32,112 bases of DNA from JAAYTY01 sp964569245 (lineage in GTDB: Bacteria; Fermentibacterota; Fermentibacteria; Fermentibacterales; Fermentibacteraceae). Shown one piece after another: positions 1-8,289 of the stretch. The DNA is taken from NCBI GenBank assembly GCA_964569245.1, contig CAZMTK010000017.1, forward strand, positions 1 through 32,112, written 5' to 3'. The stretch's first letter is position 1. Each line of letters begins with the position of its first letter. Under the pieces are notes generated by a model. The model was not told the DNA's origin. It saw only the letters and a list, made by a program, of their open reading frames with translations, and searched no databases. The position numbers were made by a program, and so were the translations under genes.

Positions 1-69
1 ACCATGACGGTAACGGTAACGAAGGAGGGCCATCTGCCCTATCAGGGATCGGTGGCTGTGCGTGTATAG
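1..69 (+). CDS. 3' end of a secreted peptidase-like protein (partial)
   Basis: The frame is open from the left edge and ends at TAG 67-69. The 22 visible residues contain VTVTKEGHLPYQG, which resembles the last strands of the Ig-like domain closing many gingipain-type (family C25) secreted peptidases in T9SS-bearing bacteria. The match is from memory of that family and the segment is very short, so the peptidase identity is an inference. Its stop overlaps the GTG start of the next gene by 8 bases, which suggests translational coupling of two exported proteins. Confidence 0.5.
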   Translation, partial: TMTVTVTKEGHLPYQGSVAVRV

Positions 70-1519
70 CTCACTTCTTGCCCTTACTCTGATGCTGATC
101 TCCGACCCGACACTCTGGTTCGGCACTCCTGTGAGGCTGGACACCTTCTCAGATCCCACAATCGGCAATGCAGATATCGCCTCGAACAGCACTGACAAGC
201 TGGCTGTTCTGTGGGATGGCCGCAATGCAGCAGATCCGATGTCAATCTGGAGCTCTACCTCCATGGATGGAGGATACACATGGGGAGTTCCATGCTGCGT
301 GAGTGACCAGAATGCCAGCCCTTTTGCCGTCAGGATTTGTTCTGATGCTGCTGGCGTTCTTCACGCCGTTTGGGAGGACTACAGAGGCCCCGAGCCATAT
401 GCAGCTTACTACTCCAGGTCCGTGGACGGTGGAGCCACCTGGCTTCAACCTAACGTGAGGATCAGCATCGAGGGAGCGCGTTGCACTCTTCCAGCCATAG
501 CCTGCAATGAGGTAGGTGATCTTCTTGCATGTGTCTACCGCAACTGGGATGACAACGGGAGGATGTACTCCTCCCGCTCCACAGATGGCGGGTTGAACTG
601 GGACATCGGCACCGCTGTGGGAGATGACACAGAGCCCCAGTACTCCGCTGACATCACATGGACGGGCGGGCAAAGCTTCGTGGCGGCTTGGATTGACTAC
701 AGACCAACAGGCGGCAATAGCACAATCTATTGCTCACGAAGCGAGGATGGCGGGTTATCATGGCTCCATCCTAATGTTCCAGTTCCAACCGATGGGTACG
801 GGATAGAGAGTAGGAGCTTGCGAGCAGAATATGATGGAACCCTCCTGCATCTGACTTGGACCACTCAGTTCTGGACTGACGCCATCCATTCGTATGTCTA
901 CTATCAACAGTCATCCGATGGTGGTCTATCCTGGCTGCCATCACCGAGACGGGTGGATGATGGTGAGGAAAACTGGCGCAGATTCGGAGGGGTCTTTGCA
1001 CTCCCTGGTGGCCCTGTCTTCGCATCCTGGTGTGAATACACAGGACTGGAATATCCATCGTACGCTTTGTGTTCGATGAGCTTGGACGGAGGGGCGACCT
1101 GGAGCGGTACACCGGCCGTGGCAAATCCGGGAACCGGTGAGGCGAACACCTGCGCCTTGTCAGGGAATCAGCAGGACGGCACAGTTTACATGTGCTGGAA
1201 CAACCAGATCACTGGAGGAGTGTTCTTTGCCCGAGGGGATGTCCAGGAATCCTCGCCAGAGGATCCGGATGCGCCGGCGAGCTGGATCACCGTCATCCCG
1301 AGCCCGACCTCAGGGCAGGTCTATATCGAGATCCCGGATGGAATGCAGGGTCAGATCCAGGTCATCGACACGGCAGGCCGGCTTGTGGCTTCTCTTGATG
1401 CTTCGGGCTCAGGGGCAGATCTGATCTGGGATAGCAGTGGCAGCCCTGCAGGTGTCTACACGATCCGACTGCAGTCGGGAGCCTTGTCATCCACCGCGAA
1501 GGTCGTGGTTCTCCACTAG
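62..1519 (+). CDS. secreted Asp-box (BNR/sialidase-like) propeller protein with C-terminal sorting-type domain
   Basis: The 485-residue protein carries six Asp-box motifs of the form SxDGGxxW (SMDGGYTW, SVDGGATW, STDGGLNW, SEDGGLSW, SSDGGLSW, SLDGGATW). Such repeats mark the blades of sialidase-like beta-propellers. No catalytic sialidase arginine triad can be assigned by eye, so enzymatic activity is not claimed. The last 75 residues (PSPTSGQVYIEI, then IDTAGRLV, then GVYTIRLQSG) are a typical T9SS type-A sorting-like beta-sandwich. The GTG start overlaps the upstream stop and has GGTGG about 7 bases before it. The N-terminus is hydrophobic but lacks the usual Lys/Arg, so the start is not certain. 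Likely role: cell-surface or secreted glycan or protein binding. Confidence 0.8.
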   Translation: MYSSLLALTLMLISDPTLWFGTPVRLDTFSDPTIGNADIASNSTDKLAVLWDGRNAADPMSIWSSTSMDGGYTWGVPCCVSDQNASPFAVRICSDAAGVLHAVWEDYRGPEPYAAYYSRSVDGGATWLQPNVRISIEGARCTLPAIACNEVGDLLACVYRNWDDNGRMYSSRSTDGGLNWDIGTAVGDDTEPQYSADITWTGGQSFVAAWIDYRPTGGNSTIYCSRSEDGGLSWLHPNVPVPTDGYGIESRSLRAEYDGTLLHLTWTTQFWTDAIHSYVYYQQSSDGGLSWLPSPRRVDDGEENWRRFGGVFALPGGPVFASWCEYTGLEYPSYALCSMSLDGGATWSGTPAVANPGTGEANTCALSGNQQDGTVYMCWNNQITGGVFFARGDVQESSPEDPDAPASWITVIPSPTSGQVYIEIPDGMQGQIQVIDTAGRLVASLDASGSGADLIWDSSGSPAGVYTIRLQSGALSSTAKVVVLH

Positions 1520-1657
1520 CGGCATCCAGAGCACCCAAACTCAAGGCCGCCCTTACCAAAGTGGTCCGTAACTGCGGATCCTGCCAACCGCATGCAATGC
1601 AGATGGAAGTGCTTGGGAGCGCGGATCACTTCGTTCGCAAATCTAAGGGGTACAACG

Positions 1658-1734
1658 TGGTACGCCCGGCAGGAGTTGAACCCGCAACCTACTGGTCCGT
1701 AGCCAGTCGCTCTATCCAGTTGAGCTACGGGCGC
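1658..1734 (-). tRNA. tRNA-Arg (anticodon ACG)
   Basis: Read on the minus strand, the acceptor stem GCGCCCG pairs with CGGGCGT (one G-U). The D-arm is GCTC/GAGC. The anticodon stem ACTGG/CCAGT encloses CTACGGA, giving anticodon ACG. The T-arm is GCGGG-TTCAACT-CCTGC. Discriminator A is followed by a genomically encoded CCA (1658-1660). All arms fold, so this is a confident cloverleaf. It lies between the Asp-box gene and a convergent lipoprotein gene. Confidence 0.95.
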
Positions 1735-1784
1735 ACCGCATTGTTCGCAACGGCTAGCAACACTACGGCCTGGGGTGACGCAGG

Positions 1785-2732
1785 TCAAGGAGAGTAGCTG
1801 CGCGCCCTGGGATATGTCTGTGTTGCAGTAACCGATACAGTGCCGGCAGGCGGAACGCAAGCGACCCCTCCGGCCGGCGAGGTCACCTCCAGCACGGCAC
1901 CCGACGGAAGCTGCATGGTGGCAGGAAGCACCAGCATCAAAGGGACATAGCAGCGGCTCGTGACCATGAGAGTGTATTCGTAGCGGTCACGCTGCACTGT
2001 GCGGGTGACTTCTCGAAGGTCGAGGTCCTCCGTCTCGAGCCAGAGCGTGTCACCGGAGACGGCCAGTACCGGTTCGCATCCTCCGCCCAGCAGCTGCGGC
2101 AGCGCCATATCCCGGAACACTGCAGGGCGGGCGAGGCTCCACCTCCCCGGCTCCAGCGCATCGTAGGCCAGCACGGGATCAAGCATCCGGCCCGTCCCGG
2201 TCCAGAACGGGTACGAGTGTTTTCCCGGGGGCAGGCTGCCGGCCCCCGTTGATGCCGCCCTTCCGCCTTCACCGTCCAGGAGCGACAGCTCCTCGAACAG
2301 CCAGCCTCGCCCCGCGAGGTTCTCGATCTCTGCCGACAGCGTGACCGTGCATGTGTCTCCCTGGCAATCCACCGAAGCCGAAGGCCTCCAGGAAAGACCT
2401 TTCTGTTGAACCGTAACCTCGGGGCCGGCTGTGTCAGGCAGAATCGAGATGGTCCAGCGTGCCGCCGCGCTCGAACGCGAAAGCCTGCCGGCTATTCTGG
2501 CCGAATCACTCCTCGTGCACCTGATCTCCAGCACCGACATCCCGAAACGCGGAGCGTCTCCGACGAGGGAGAGGTAATCGAAGCCGGCAGGGACCGGTGT
2601 TGTGATCACGGCTGGTCTTCCCTCCGATAACACCACTCGCGAGGCCGTCATGCACTCCTGCAGCACTGGCCCTCCCGTTCCACACGAGAGAGCCAGCAAG
2701 AGAGTAGGCAGGGTGGTCAGGCGGTTCCGCAT
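1785..2732 (-). CDS. putative lipoprotein of unknown function
   Basis: I do not recognise a family. The protein begins MRNRLTTLPTLLLALSC, a lipoprotein signal peptide with an LALSC-type lipobox, so it should be lipid-anchored after cleavage before Cys17. The rest (about 298 residues) is beta-rich, with several Cys pairs (for example DCQGDTC) and no visible catalytic motif. A longer in-frame start at 2792 exists, but ATG 2732 puts the signal peptide at the N-terminus and has GAGGAGG about 12 bases upstream. It is divergent from the ABC ATPase gene, with only 37 bases between the proposed starts, so the two probably share a regulatory region. It may be an accessory of that transporter (inference). 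Confidence 0.7.
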   Translation of the reverse strand: MRNRLTTLPTLLLALSCGTGGPVLQECMTASRVVLSEGRPAVITTPVPAGFDYLSLVGDAPRFGMSVLEIRCTRSDSARIAGRLSRSSAAARWTISILPDTAGPEVTVQQKGLSWRPSASVDCQGDTCTVTLSAEIENLAGRGWLFEELSLLDGEGGRAASTGAGSLPPGKHSYPFWTGTGRMLDPVLAYDALEPGRWSLARPAVFRDMALPQLLGGGCEPVLAVSGDTLWLETEDLDLREVTRTVQRDRYEYTLMVTSRCYVPLMLVLPATMQLPSGAVLEVTSPAGGVACVPPAGTVSVTATQTYPRARSYSP

Positions 2733-2769
2733 GCCGTATCTATGCCTCCTCAGGCATGGAGGTCGCCAG

Positions 2770-3435
2770 TTGTCCGGATCCATCGTCATCACGGGCTATG
2801 CGGAAACGCGCAGGGACAGGCCGCTGGACCTCTCCGTATCTTCGGGAGAGGTCGTCGTGCTGGCGTCTGGCCCCGGTTCCGGGAAATCACAGCTCGCGTC
2901 GCGCCTTGCCGGATTGGGAAGACCTCGCTCCGGGAAGCTGCTGATCTGCGGAGCGCCTGCCGGCTCCCGAGAGGCCGTGTCCTCGACCCTGTGCCTCCTC
3001 CAACCACCGTTCCTCGATCCTTCCCGTGAAGTGTTCCGCCAGGTTCTGAGCCGCCTCTGCTCCCGAGACGACAGGCCGAGGGAGGAGCTGGCTGACGTGC
3101 TTGCGCGCTGGTGCGACAGAGCCGGCCTCGTCGAGGCTGCCAAGAGGAAGGCCGGCGACCTTCCATCGGGTACTCGCGGCGAGTTCGTACTCTCGATGGT
3201 GGATCTGTCGAAGTTCGATGCCGCGGTGCTGGACGAGCCGTTGAAGGGCCTTCCAGAAACCGCTGCAGCCCGAGCAGTCAGGTCGGTGTGCACTGCTGCA
3301 TCGCGGGCTGCTGTTCTGGTGCTGACATGCGATCCGATCCGCTTCCAGGGCAGCGGGGCCCGGATCATGAGGCTCGAGCCCGGTGCAGCCAGAATGGCTG
3401 TTCGGGCCGAAGGCTCCGGCAAGAGCGCGTTATGA
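2770..3435 (+). CDS. ABC transporter ATP-binding protein, degenerate signature
   Basis: A Walker A motif (GPGSGKS), a Q-loop-like LLQPP and a Walker B AAVLDEP identify an ABC ATPase of about 221 residues. The signature motif is altered (LPSGT in place of LSGGQ). The H-loop position after Walker B reads LTCDP with no obvious His. This may mean altered ATPase kinetics or a specialised role. The start chosen is TTG 2770, because GGAGG lies 7 bases upstream and the protein then begins at the first strand of the fold. ATG 2731 is an alternative with a weak ribosome site. Its stop overlaps the start of the next gene (ATGA), a typical ATPase-permease arrangement. Confidence 0.75.
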   Translation: MSGSIVITGYAETRRDRPLDLSVSSGEVVVLASGPGSGKSQLASRLAGLGRPRSGKLLICGAPAGSREAVSSTLCLLQPPFLDPSREVFRQVLSRLCSRDDRPREELADVLARWCDRAGLVEAAKRKAGDLPSGTRGEFVLSMVDLSKFDAAVLDEPLKGLPETAAARAVRSVCTAASRAAVLVLTCDPIRFQGSGARIMRLEPGAARMAVRAEGSGKSAL

Positions 3436-4208
3436 GCGGACGCTGCCGGCTCTTCTCATCTGAAGCCTACGAGAGGCTCATCTCCGGCACCGGATTGCTG
3501 GCCTACCTCTTCATCCCGGTGATTCTCTCCGTGCTGGTCTGGCTCGAGTCGCTGCCACATCACGGAACGGGCGCGGGTTTCCTTTCCAGCCCCGTGGAGA
3601 ACCCTCTGCACGCGCGAGTGGCGCTTGCGCTCTGGAACGCCGCACTGTCAACTTCGCTGATCGTGGCTGTCAGGAGCTCCATCTTCTTCTCCTCGACCTT
3701 CGGGGCCGGCTGGTTCAGGTCAACGGTCGTGATCCCCGTGAAGAGGTGCAGCCCGTTCTGGGACAGCTTCACCGCCCAGGCAGTCGTTGCCAGCCTCGTG
3801 TTCGTACTCACGAACGCAGCCGTGATCGCCGCCATGCCCTGGACAGAGGGCTTCCCGTGGATCCCCACTCTGCTCCTCTGTCTCGTACCTGTTGCATGGG
3901 CCGTTTCCTACGGAGCGCTTGCGGGAGTGCTCGCGAAGCCGGCCGCTGCAGCCGTTCTAGCCTCGTGCGTGTTCGCCGCTTCACTAGTGCCGGCCTTCGC
4001 TCCGCTGGAGATCCACGCCGGCAGGGCAGTTGCGTGGGATATCTTCGTTCCACCGGTGGGGGCGCTGGCCGCAGGGAGTGTAACTGGAAGGGTCTCTATT
4101 TGCGACGTTCTCGTAGCGAGCGCCCATGTGGTGCTGGCAGTGCTTGTCGCGTCGTGGCTGTTCGGAATGGCAATGAAGCGCAGGATGGGCGGTCCCGGGG
4201 ACTGGTAA
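3432..4208 (+). CDS. ABC-type transporter membrane subunit (putative)
   Basis: This 258-residue protein has about six hydrophobic segments, including LLAYLFIPVILSVLVWL, AVVASLVFVLTNAAVIAA, PTLLLCLVPVAWAVSYGAL and a C-terminal VVLAVLVASWLFG. The start ATG 3432 overlaps the ATPase stop (3433-3435), so the pair is translationally coupled. No family-specific motif is recognised, and the membrane-subunit role rests on topology and context. The substrate cannot be deduced. The adjacent tldD-tldE pair makes export of a small modified peptide one possibility, but that is speculation. Confidence 0.65.
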   Translation: MSGRCRLFSSEAYERLISGTGLLAYLFIPVILSVLVWLESLPHHGTGAGFLSSPVENPLHARVALALWNAALSTSLIVAVRSSIFFSSTFGAGWFRSTVVIPVKRCSPFWDSFTAQAVVASLVFVLTNAAVIAAMPWTEGFPWIPTLLLCLVPVAWAVSYGALAGVLAKPAAAAVLASCVFAASLVPAFAPLEIHAGRAVAWDIFVPPVGALAAGSVTGRVSICDVLVASAHVVLAVLVASWLFGMAMKRRMGGPGDW

Positions 4209-4285
4209 GGGTTCAGCGGCATCGCCTCCATGGAAAACGCCGGAAGCATGCAGACGAAGTGTCAGCGCGAGACGGGAGGCTGTGA

Positions 4286-5650
4286 ATGCTGGACAGACTG
4301 AAGAGGCTGATCTCCTCGACCGGGGCCGACTTCGTCGACATCCGCTACGAGAGGATGACGGACACCGCAGTGTCCTTCACCGGGAAGGATTTGAAGGCGG
4401 TCGCCTCGTGTTCGAGCGATGGCTTCGTGGTGAGGGTGCTGAAGGGAACCGGGTTCTCGAGCGCCACCGTCACGCGCGAGGAGGATGTTCCGAAGGCTCT
4501 GCGGCTGGCCTCCGAGGGGGCCGACCTCATGAGGAGCACCGGCGGCAAGGAGATACGGCTCGCTGAAGTCCCCGTGGTCGTCGACACTGTCAAGGCCAGG
4601 CTAAGGGGCGACCCTCGCGAGGTGCCTCTCGAAGACAAGATCGAACTCGTGCGCAGATACAACGGGCTGTTGCTGGAACAGCCCGATATCGTCAGCACAC
4701 AGCTCTCCTACAATGAGACATGCCGCGACAAGCACTATGTGAACACAGAGGGCACGGCCATCTCGGAGGAGCTCGTCACCACCTCGATAGCCGGCGAGGT
4801 CATCGCCGGAAGGGGCGGCTTCCTCCAGAACGTCCGAGTGGCTGTTGGCGGCAGCGACGGCTGGGAGAAGCTGCGGAACCGTGAAGGCCTGTTCGTAGAG
4901 AGAGCGAGGCTGGCCGGCAGGCTGCTCGATGCCGAGCCGGTGAAGGCTGGAACGTACAACGTGATCCTCAGCCCGCTTCTCGCCGGGGTCTTCACTCACG
5001 AGGCCTTCGGCCATTTCAGCGAGGCCGACTGCATCGAGGACAACGAGTCGCTCCGCAGGGCGATGAAGCTCGGAGCGGAACTGGGTTCGAGCGCCGTGAA
5101 CATAGTGGCGGACTCACCGATGCCAGACCAGCTGGGATACTACAGGTACGACGACGAGGGCGTTGCTGTGCGCAGGGTGAAGCTCATGGACAGGGGCGTG
5201 CTGTCCGGCAGGCTTCACTCGAGAGCCACGGCGGCTGCGTTCGGCGAGCCCGTGACGGGACACGCAGTGGCGGAGGACTACAGGTACGAACCGATCATCA
5301 GGATGGGAACGATCTTCATCGAGCCGGGCTCCCGTCCGTTCGACGACTTGGTGAAGCAGCTCGGCGACGGCCTCTACCTCGTGGACAGCAAGGGCGGGCA
5401 GACCAGCGGCGAGAACTTCACCTTCGGAGCCGGTCACGGATTCCTCGTGGAGGGCGGGGCCGTCGGCGGAATGATTCGCGACATCAACATAATGGGCAAC
5501 CTGTTCGCCACATTGAAGTGCATCGTGGACGTCTCCAGCGACTTCGAGCTCAGCGAGCGCGGCGGCTGCGGCAAGGGACAGACCAACATCAAATCGGCTC
5601 TGGGCGGGCCCCATGTCATGATCACCGACATGGTCGTGGGAGGTGTGTGA
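4286..5650 (+). CDS. tldD: TldD-type metalloprotease subunit
   Basis: The 454-residue protein is full length for TldD and has the diagnostic zinc site HEAFGH (His238, Glu239, His242) in THEAFGHFSEAD. It also has the C-terminal glycine-rich GGxxxGxTNIKSALGG region. In known systems TldD is the catalytic half of the cytoplasmic TldD/TldE heterodimer, which degrades unfolded peptides and trims modified peptides such as microcin B17. The ATG at 4286 has GGGAGG 7 bases upstream. The stop overlaps the next start (TGATG), so the pair is coupled, as is usual for tldD-tldE. Confidence 0.93.
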   Translation: MLDRLKRLISSTGADFVDIRYERMTDTAVSFTGKDLKAVASCSSDGFVVRVLKGTGFSSATVTREEDVPKALRLASEGADLMRSTGGKEIRLAEVPVVVDTVKARLRGDPREVPLEDKIELVRRYNGLLLEQPDIVSTQLSYNETCRDKHYVNTEGTAISEELVTTSIAGEVIAGRGGFLQNVRVAVGGSDGWEKLRNREGLFVERARLAGRLLDAEPVKAGTYNVILSPLLAGVFTHEAFGHFSEADCIEDNESLRRAMKLGAELGSSAVNIVADSPMPDQLGYYRYDDEGVAVRRVKLMDRGVLSGRLHSRATAAAFGEPVTGHAVAEDYRYEPIIRMGTIFIEPGSRPFDDLVKQLGDGLYLVDSKGGQTSGENFTFGAGHGFLVEGGAVGGMIRDINIMGNLFATLKCIVDVSSDFELSERGGCGKGQTNIKSALGGPHVMITDMVVGGV

Positions 5651-6975
5651 TGGAAAAGCTGCTCAGGATGGCCCTCGAGGGAGCCGACCAGGCCGAGGTT
5701 TTCTGCCACGACTCGCAGAGCACCGAGCTCGCCACCAGGGACGGAAGGGTGACCAGCGCCTCCTCCTCGATAAGCTCTGGGGTGGCGCTTCGGATCATCA
5801 GGTCCGGGCGGATGGGCTTCGCCTATACGAAAAACCTCGCCGACAGGGCTGAGCTTGTGCGCAACGCGCAGGCATCGCTCTCCGGGAGCGTCGAAGCCGG
5901 CTATGTCTTCCCGGGACGGGCGGAGATGCCGCCTGCCCCTCCCTTCGACGATTCGGTCGAGAGAATGGGGTACAGGGACATACTTGAGCCCGCCCTTCTG
6001 ATACACAACAGGCTGTCGGGGAAAGTGAAAGCGCAGGTGTCGGCAAGCGGCGGTTTCGGCACCTCGAAGATCAGAATCCTCAACTCGAACGGGTTCGACG
6101 CCTCGTACAGCATCTCCGGCTGGGCCGTCGGAGGCTTCATCCACTACCCGGAAACCGAGAGCGCGATGGGCGAGCATTTCCTGGCCCGGGGCAGGATCGA
6201 GCCTGACCTGTCATTGGTCGACAGGCTGGCCGACCTGTTCGAAAAGAGCCTTCCGGAGATCGAAGTGAAGCCCGGGAGGATGCGGGTGATCTTCACTCCG
6301 TGGACCATGTACACGCTCATCTGGAGGCTGAAGGCGGCCACCGGCGGCAGAGCCTTTTACACCAGGACCACCCCGCTCCTCGACAGGATGGGGAAGAAGG
6401 TCCTGTCGGAAAACTTCACCCTGGTGGACGACCCGCTGGATCCAGCATGCGTCAGTGGTGCGCGTCCCTTCGATGACGAGGGTGTGCCGTGCTCCAGGCG
6501 CGCCATCTTCGATAGAGGCGTTCTCAGCGGCATCTACAACAACCTGGACTATGCCGCACGGCTGGGCATGGAACCCACAGGGAACGGGACGAGAGGTGGG
6601 GGCATGATGGGCGGCTCCGACCCTGTCGCTTCGATGCCCGGTGCCGACATGCAGGCCCTTCAGATCCTCCCCGGCGAAGCGTCGTTCGAAGAGATGGTGT
6701 CGGGCACCGAGAGGGGGCTTCTGCTCTTCGGAGTCCTGGGAGCCCACTCGGGCAACATCGTCAACGGAGACTTTTCCGTGGGCGCCGATCCGGGGCTGTA
6801 CATCGAGAACGGAAGGATCGTCGGACGGATCAAGGACGGCATGCTGGCGGGCAACGCATTCGAGGTCCTGTCGAGCGTATCCGCCGTGCAGGACGGCCCC
6901 TTCAATCCATGCGGCTTGGTGCGCTACCCATGTGTGGCCTGCGAGGATGTGAGCGTCACAGGGAGGAATTGCTGA
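5650..6975 (+). CDS. pmbA: TldE/PmbA-type metalloprotease partner subunit
   Basis: This is the 441-residue partner of TldD. It shares the TldD/PmbA fold (an N-terminal domain with SGVALRII, and a C-terminal NIVNGDFSVGADPGLYIENG core) but lacks the HExxxH zinc site, as expected for the non-catalytic subunit. It starts at ATG 5650 inside the tldD stop codon. The frame stays open further upstream, but no start there gives a family-like N-terminus. A GC-rich hairpin 37 bases after the stop probably terminates the operon. Confidence 0.92.
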   Translation: MEKLLRMALEGADQAEVFCHDSQSTELATRDGRVTSASSSISSGVALRIIRSGRMGFAYTKNLADRAELVRNAQASLSGSVEAGYVFPGRAEMPPAPPFDDSVERMGYRDILEPALLIHNRLSGKVKAQVSASGGFGTSKIRILNSNGFDASYSISGWAVGGFIHYPETESAMGEHFLARGRIEPDLSLVDRLADLFEKSLPEIEVKPGRMRVIFTPWTMYTLIWRLKAATGGRAFYTRTTPLLDRMGKKVLSENFTLVDDPLDPACVSGARPFDDEGVPCSRRAIFDRGVLSGIYNNLDYAARLGMEPTGNGTRGGGMMGGSDPVASMPGADMQALQILPGEASFEEMVSGTERGLLLFGVLGAHSGNIVNGDFSVGADPGLYIENGRIVGRIKDGMLAGNAFEVLSSVSAVQDGPFNPCGLVRYPCVACEDVSVTGRNC

Positions 6976-7011
6976 GCGCGCCGATCTGACGCGCTCCCGT
7001 GTGTGCGACAG

Positions 7012-7039
7012 GGGGAGAGGCCGGCCCCTGGCCCTCCCC
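7012..7039 (+). terminator. putative terminator after tldD-tldE
   Basis: GGGGAG-A-GGCC pairs with GGCC-CTCCCC around a 7-base loop, giving a 10-bp stem with one bulged A, followed by TTCAATATAAT. The U tract is weak, so efficiency is uncertain. Confidence 0.5.
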
Positions 7040-7147
7040 TTCAATATAATCTCTGCCAACAACTTATATCTCGCCTTATCGTCTGGCATGTGCCTTGCTT
7101 CACCAGGCAGTGCCATTCTCTTTAGGAGAAGGAAGGGAGAGTGAGAA

Positions 7148-7588
7148 ATGGCAAACCTGCCCGACAGAAGGCGCGAGAGGTATGCGACCCCGATGGACTG
7201 GGCCAACTTTGCCATGAACAGGATGCTGGAGGATTTCTTCCCCGGCGCTGTGAACGGCTATGACTGGCTTCCTGCCATCGACGTGGTCGAGACCAAGGAC
7301 ACCATCGAGATCCACGGGGAGCTTCCTGGGCTGAGCCGCGACGACATAGACATCCAGGTTGCCAACGGCGTGCTCACGATCAAGGGCGAGAAGAAGGAGG
7401 TGCGCGAGGAAAAGGAGAAGCGCTACCACCACAGGGAGGTGCGCTACGGCTCCTTCGTGCGCTCCGTCGCTCTTCCGGTGGACGTGAAGGCCGATTCCGC
7501 GAAGGCCAGCTTCAAGGACGGCGTGCTCACAATCGTGCTCCCCAAGGAGGAGAAGGCGATCCACAAGAAGATCGAGATCCAGGGCTAG
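7148..7588 (+). CDS. small heat-shock protein (Hsp20/alpha-crystallin family)
   Basis: The 146-residue protein has a central alpha-crystallin domain (about residues 40-138). Typical family segments are IEIHGELPGLSRDDIDI, NGVLTIKGEKK and FKDGVLTIVLPK, and a C-terminal IEI motif is present. Such proteins are ATP-independent holdases that keep unfolded cytoplasmic proteins soluble. GGAAGGGAGAG precedes the ATG by about 7 bases. A TATAAT at 7045-7050 lies about 100 bases upstream without a clear -35 box. The gene is single, with a strong terminator behind it. Confidence 0.93.
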   Translation: MANLPDRRRERYATPMDWANFAMNRMLEDFFPGAVNGYDWLPAIDVVETKDTIEIHGELPGLSRDDIDIQVANGVLTIKGEKKEVREEKEKRYHHREVRYGSFVRSVALPVDVKADSAKASFKDGVLTIVLPKEEKAIHKKIEIQG

Positions 7589-7622
7589 GGGAACCCCTCC
7601 TCCCCTTCGCAGGATCCGGTCG

Positions 7623-7642
7623 GGGCCGCCCACGGGCGGCCC
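7623..7642 (+). terminator. rho-independent-type terminator after hsp20
   Basis: A perfect 8-bp stem GGGCCGCC/GGCGGCCC with loop CACG is followed by TTCGCCTTTCC. It lies 34 bases after the hsp20 stop. Confidence 0.75.
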
Positions 7643-7689
7643 TTCGCCTTTCCACGGCCTTATAATGCCGGCGTGGGGAGGGGAGGGAC

Positions 7690-8286
7690 ATGACTAACCC
7701 GGTAGGCGATCTGGCCCGCGCGGCGAGAAGCGTGCGCCGATTCCGAGAGGACGAACCGGTCTCCGCCGAGACGCTGAGAGGGATGGTCGAGGCGGCCGGG
7801 CTGGCGCCCTGCGCCGCGAACCTGCAGCAGCTAAGGTTCTCTATCGTCAATGACAAAGAGACGTGCAGGAAGCTGTTCCCTCTTCTAAGGTGGGCCGCCT
7901 ATCTGGAAGACTGGCATGGCCCCTCTCCAGGCGAGCGCCCGCCGTCATACTTGGTGATCCATGCACCCCTGCAGGAGAAGCCCTTCACCAGGCTCGACGC
8001 CGGCATAGCAGCAGGCTACCTGACCCTCGCCGCGAGGGCATCCGGCCTGTCGTCATGCCTTCTCCTCAGCTTCGACAGGGAGAGGATCTCCGAAGTCGTC
8101 GAAAGTCCCGAAGGCATGGGCGCGATGCTCGTCATGGCCGTGGGGAAGGCAGCCGAGGAAGTGACGATAGAACCGATGAAGCCCGGGGGAGACGTGAGAT
8201 ACTGGCGTGACGGGGCGGGGCGGCATCACGTGCCGAAGCTCGCTCTGGACGACCTTCTGCTTTCGCACAGAACAACGAAGGAGTAG
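7690..8286 (+). CDS. nitroreductase-family FMN oxidoreductase
   Basis: The 198-residue length and motifs fit the nitroreductase superfamily: RSVRRFRED near residue 14 (FMN phosphate binding), AAGLAPCAANLQ (the usual APSAxNxQ site, with Cys where Ser is common), GIAAGYLTLAARASGLSS (the family helix) and an LVMAVGKAAEE C-terminal strand. These enzymes reduce nitro compounds, quinones or other small acceptors with NAD(P)H; the substrate here is unknown. The ATG follows GGGAGGG, and a TATAAT lies at 7661-7666. The stop is 3 bases before the next gene, suggesting an operon with the peptidase and tadA. Confidence 0.85.
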   Translation: MTNPVGDLARAARSVRRFREDEPVSAETLRGMVEAAGLAPCAANLQQLRFSIVNDKETCRKLFPLLRWAAYLEDWHGPSPGERPPSYLVIHAPLQEKPFTRLDAGIAAGYLTLAARASGLSSCLLLSFDRERISEVVESPEGMGAMLVMAVGKAAEEVTIEPMKPGGDVRYWRDGAGRHHVPKLALDDLLLSHRTTKE

Positions 8287-8289
8287 ACG

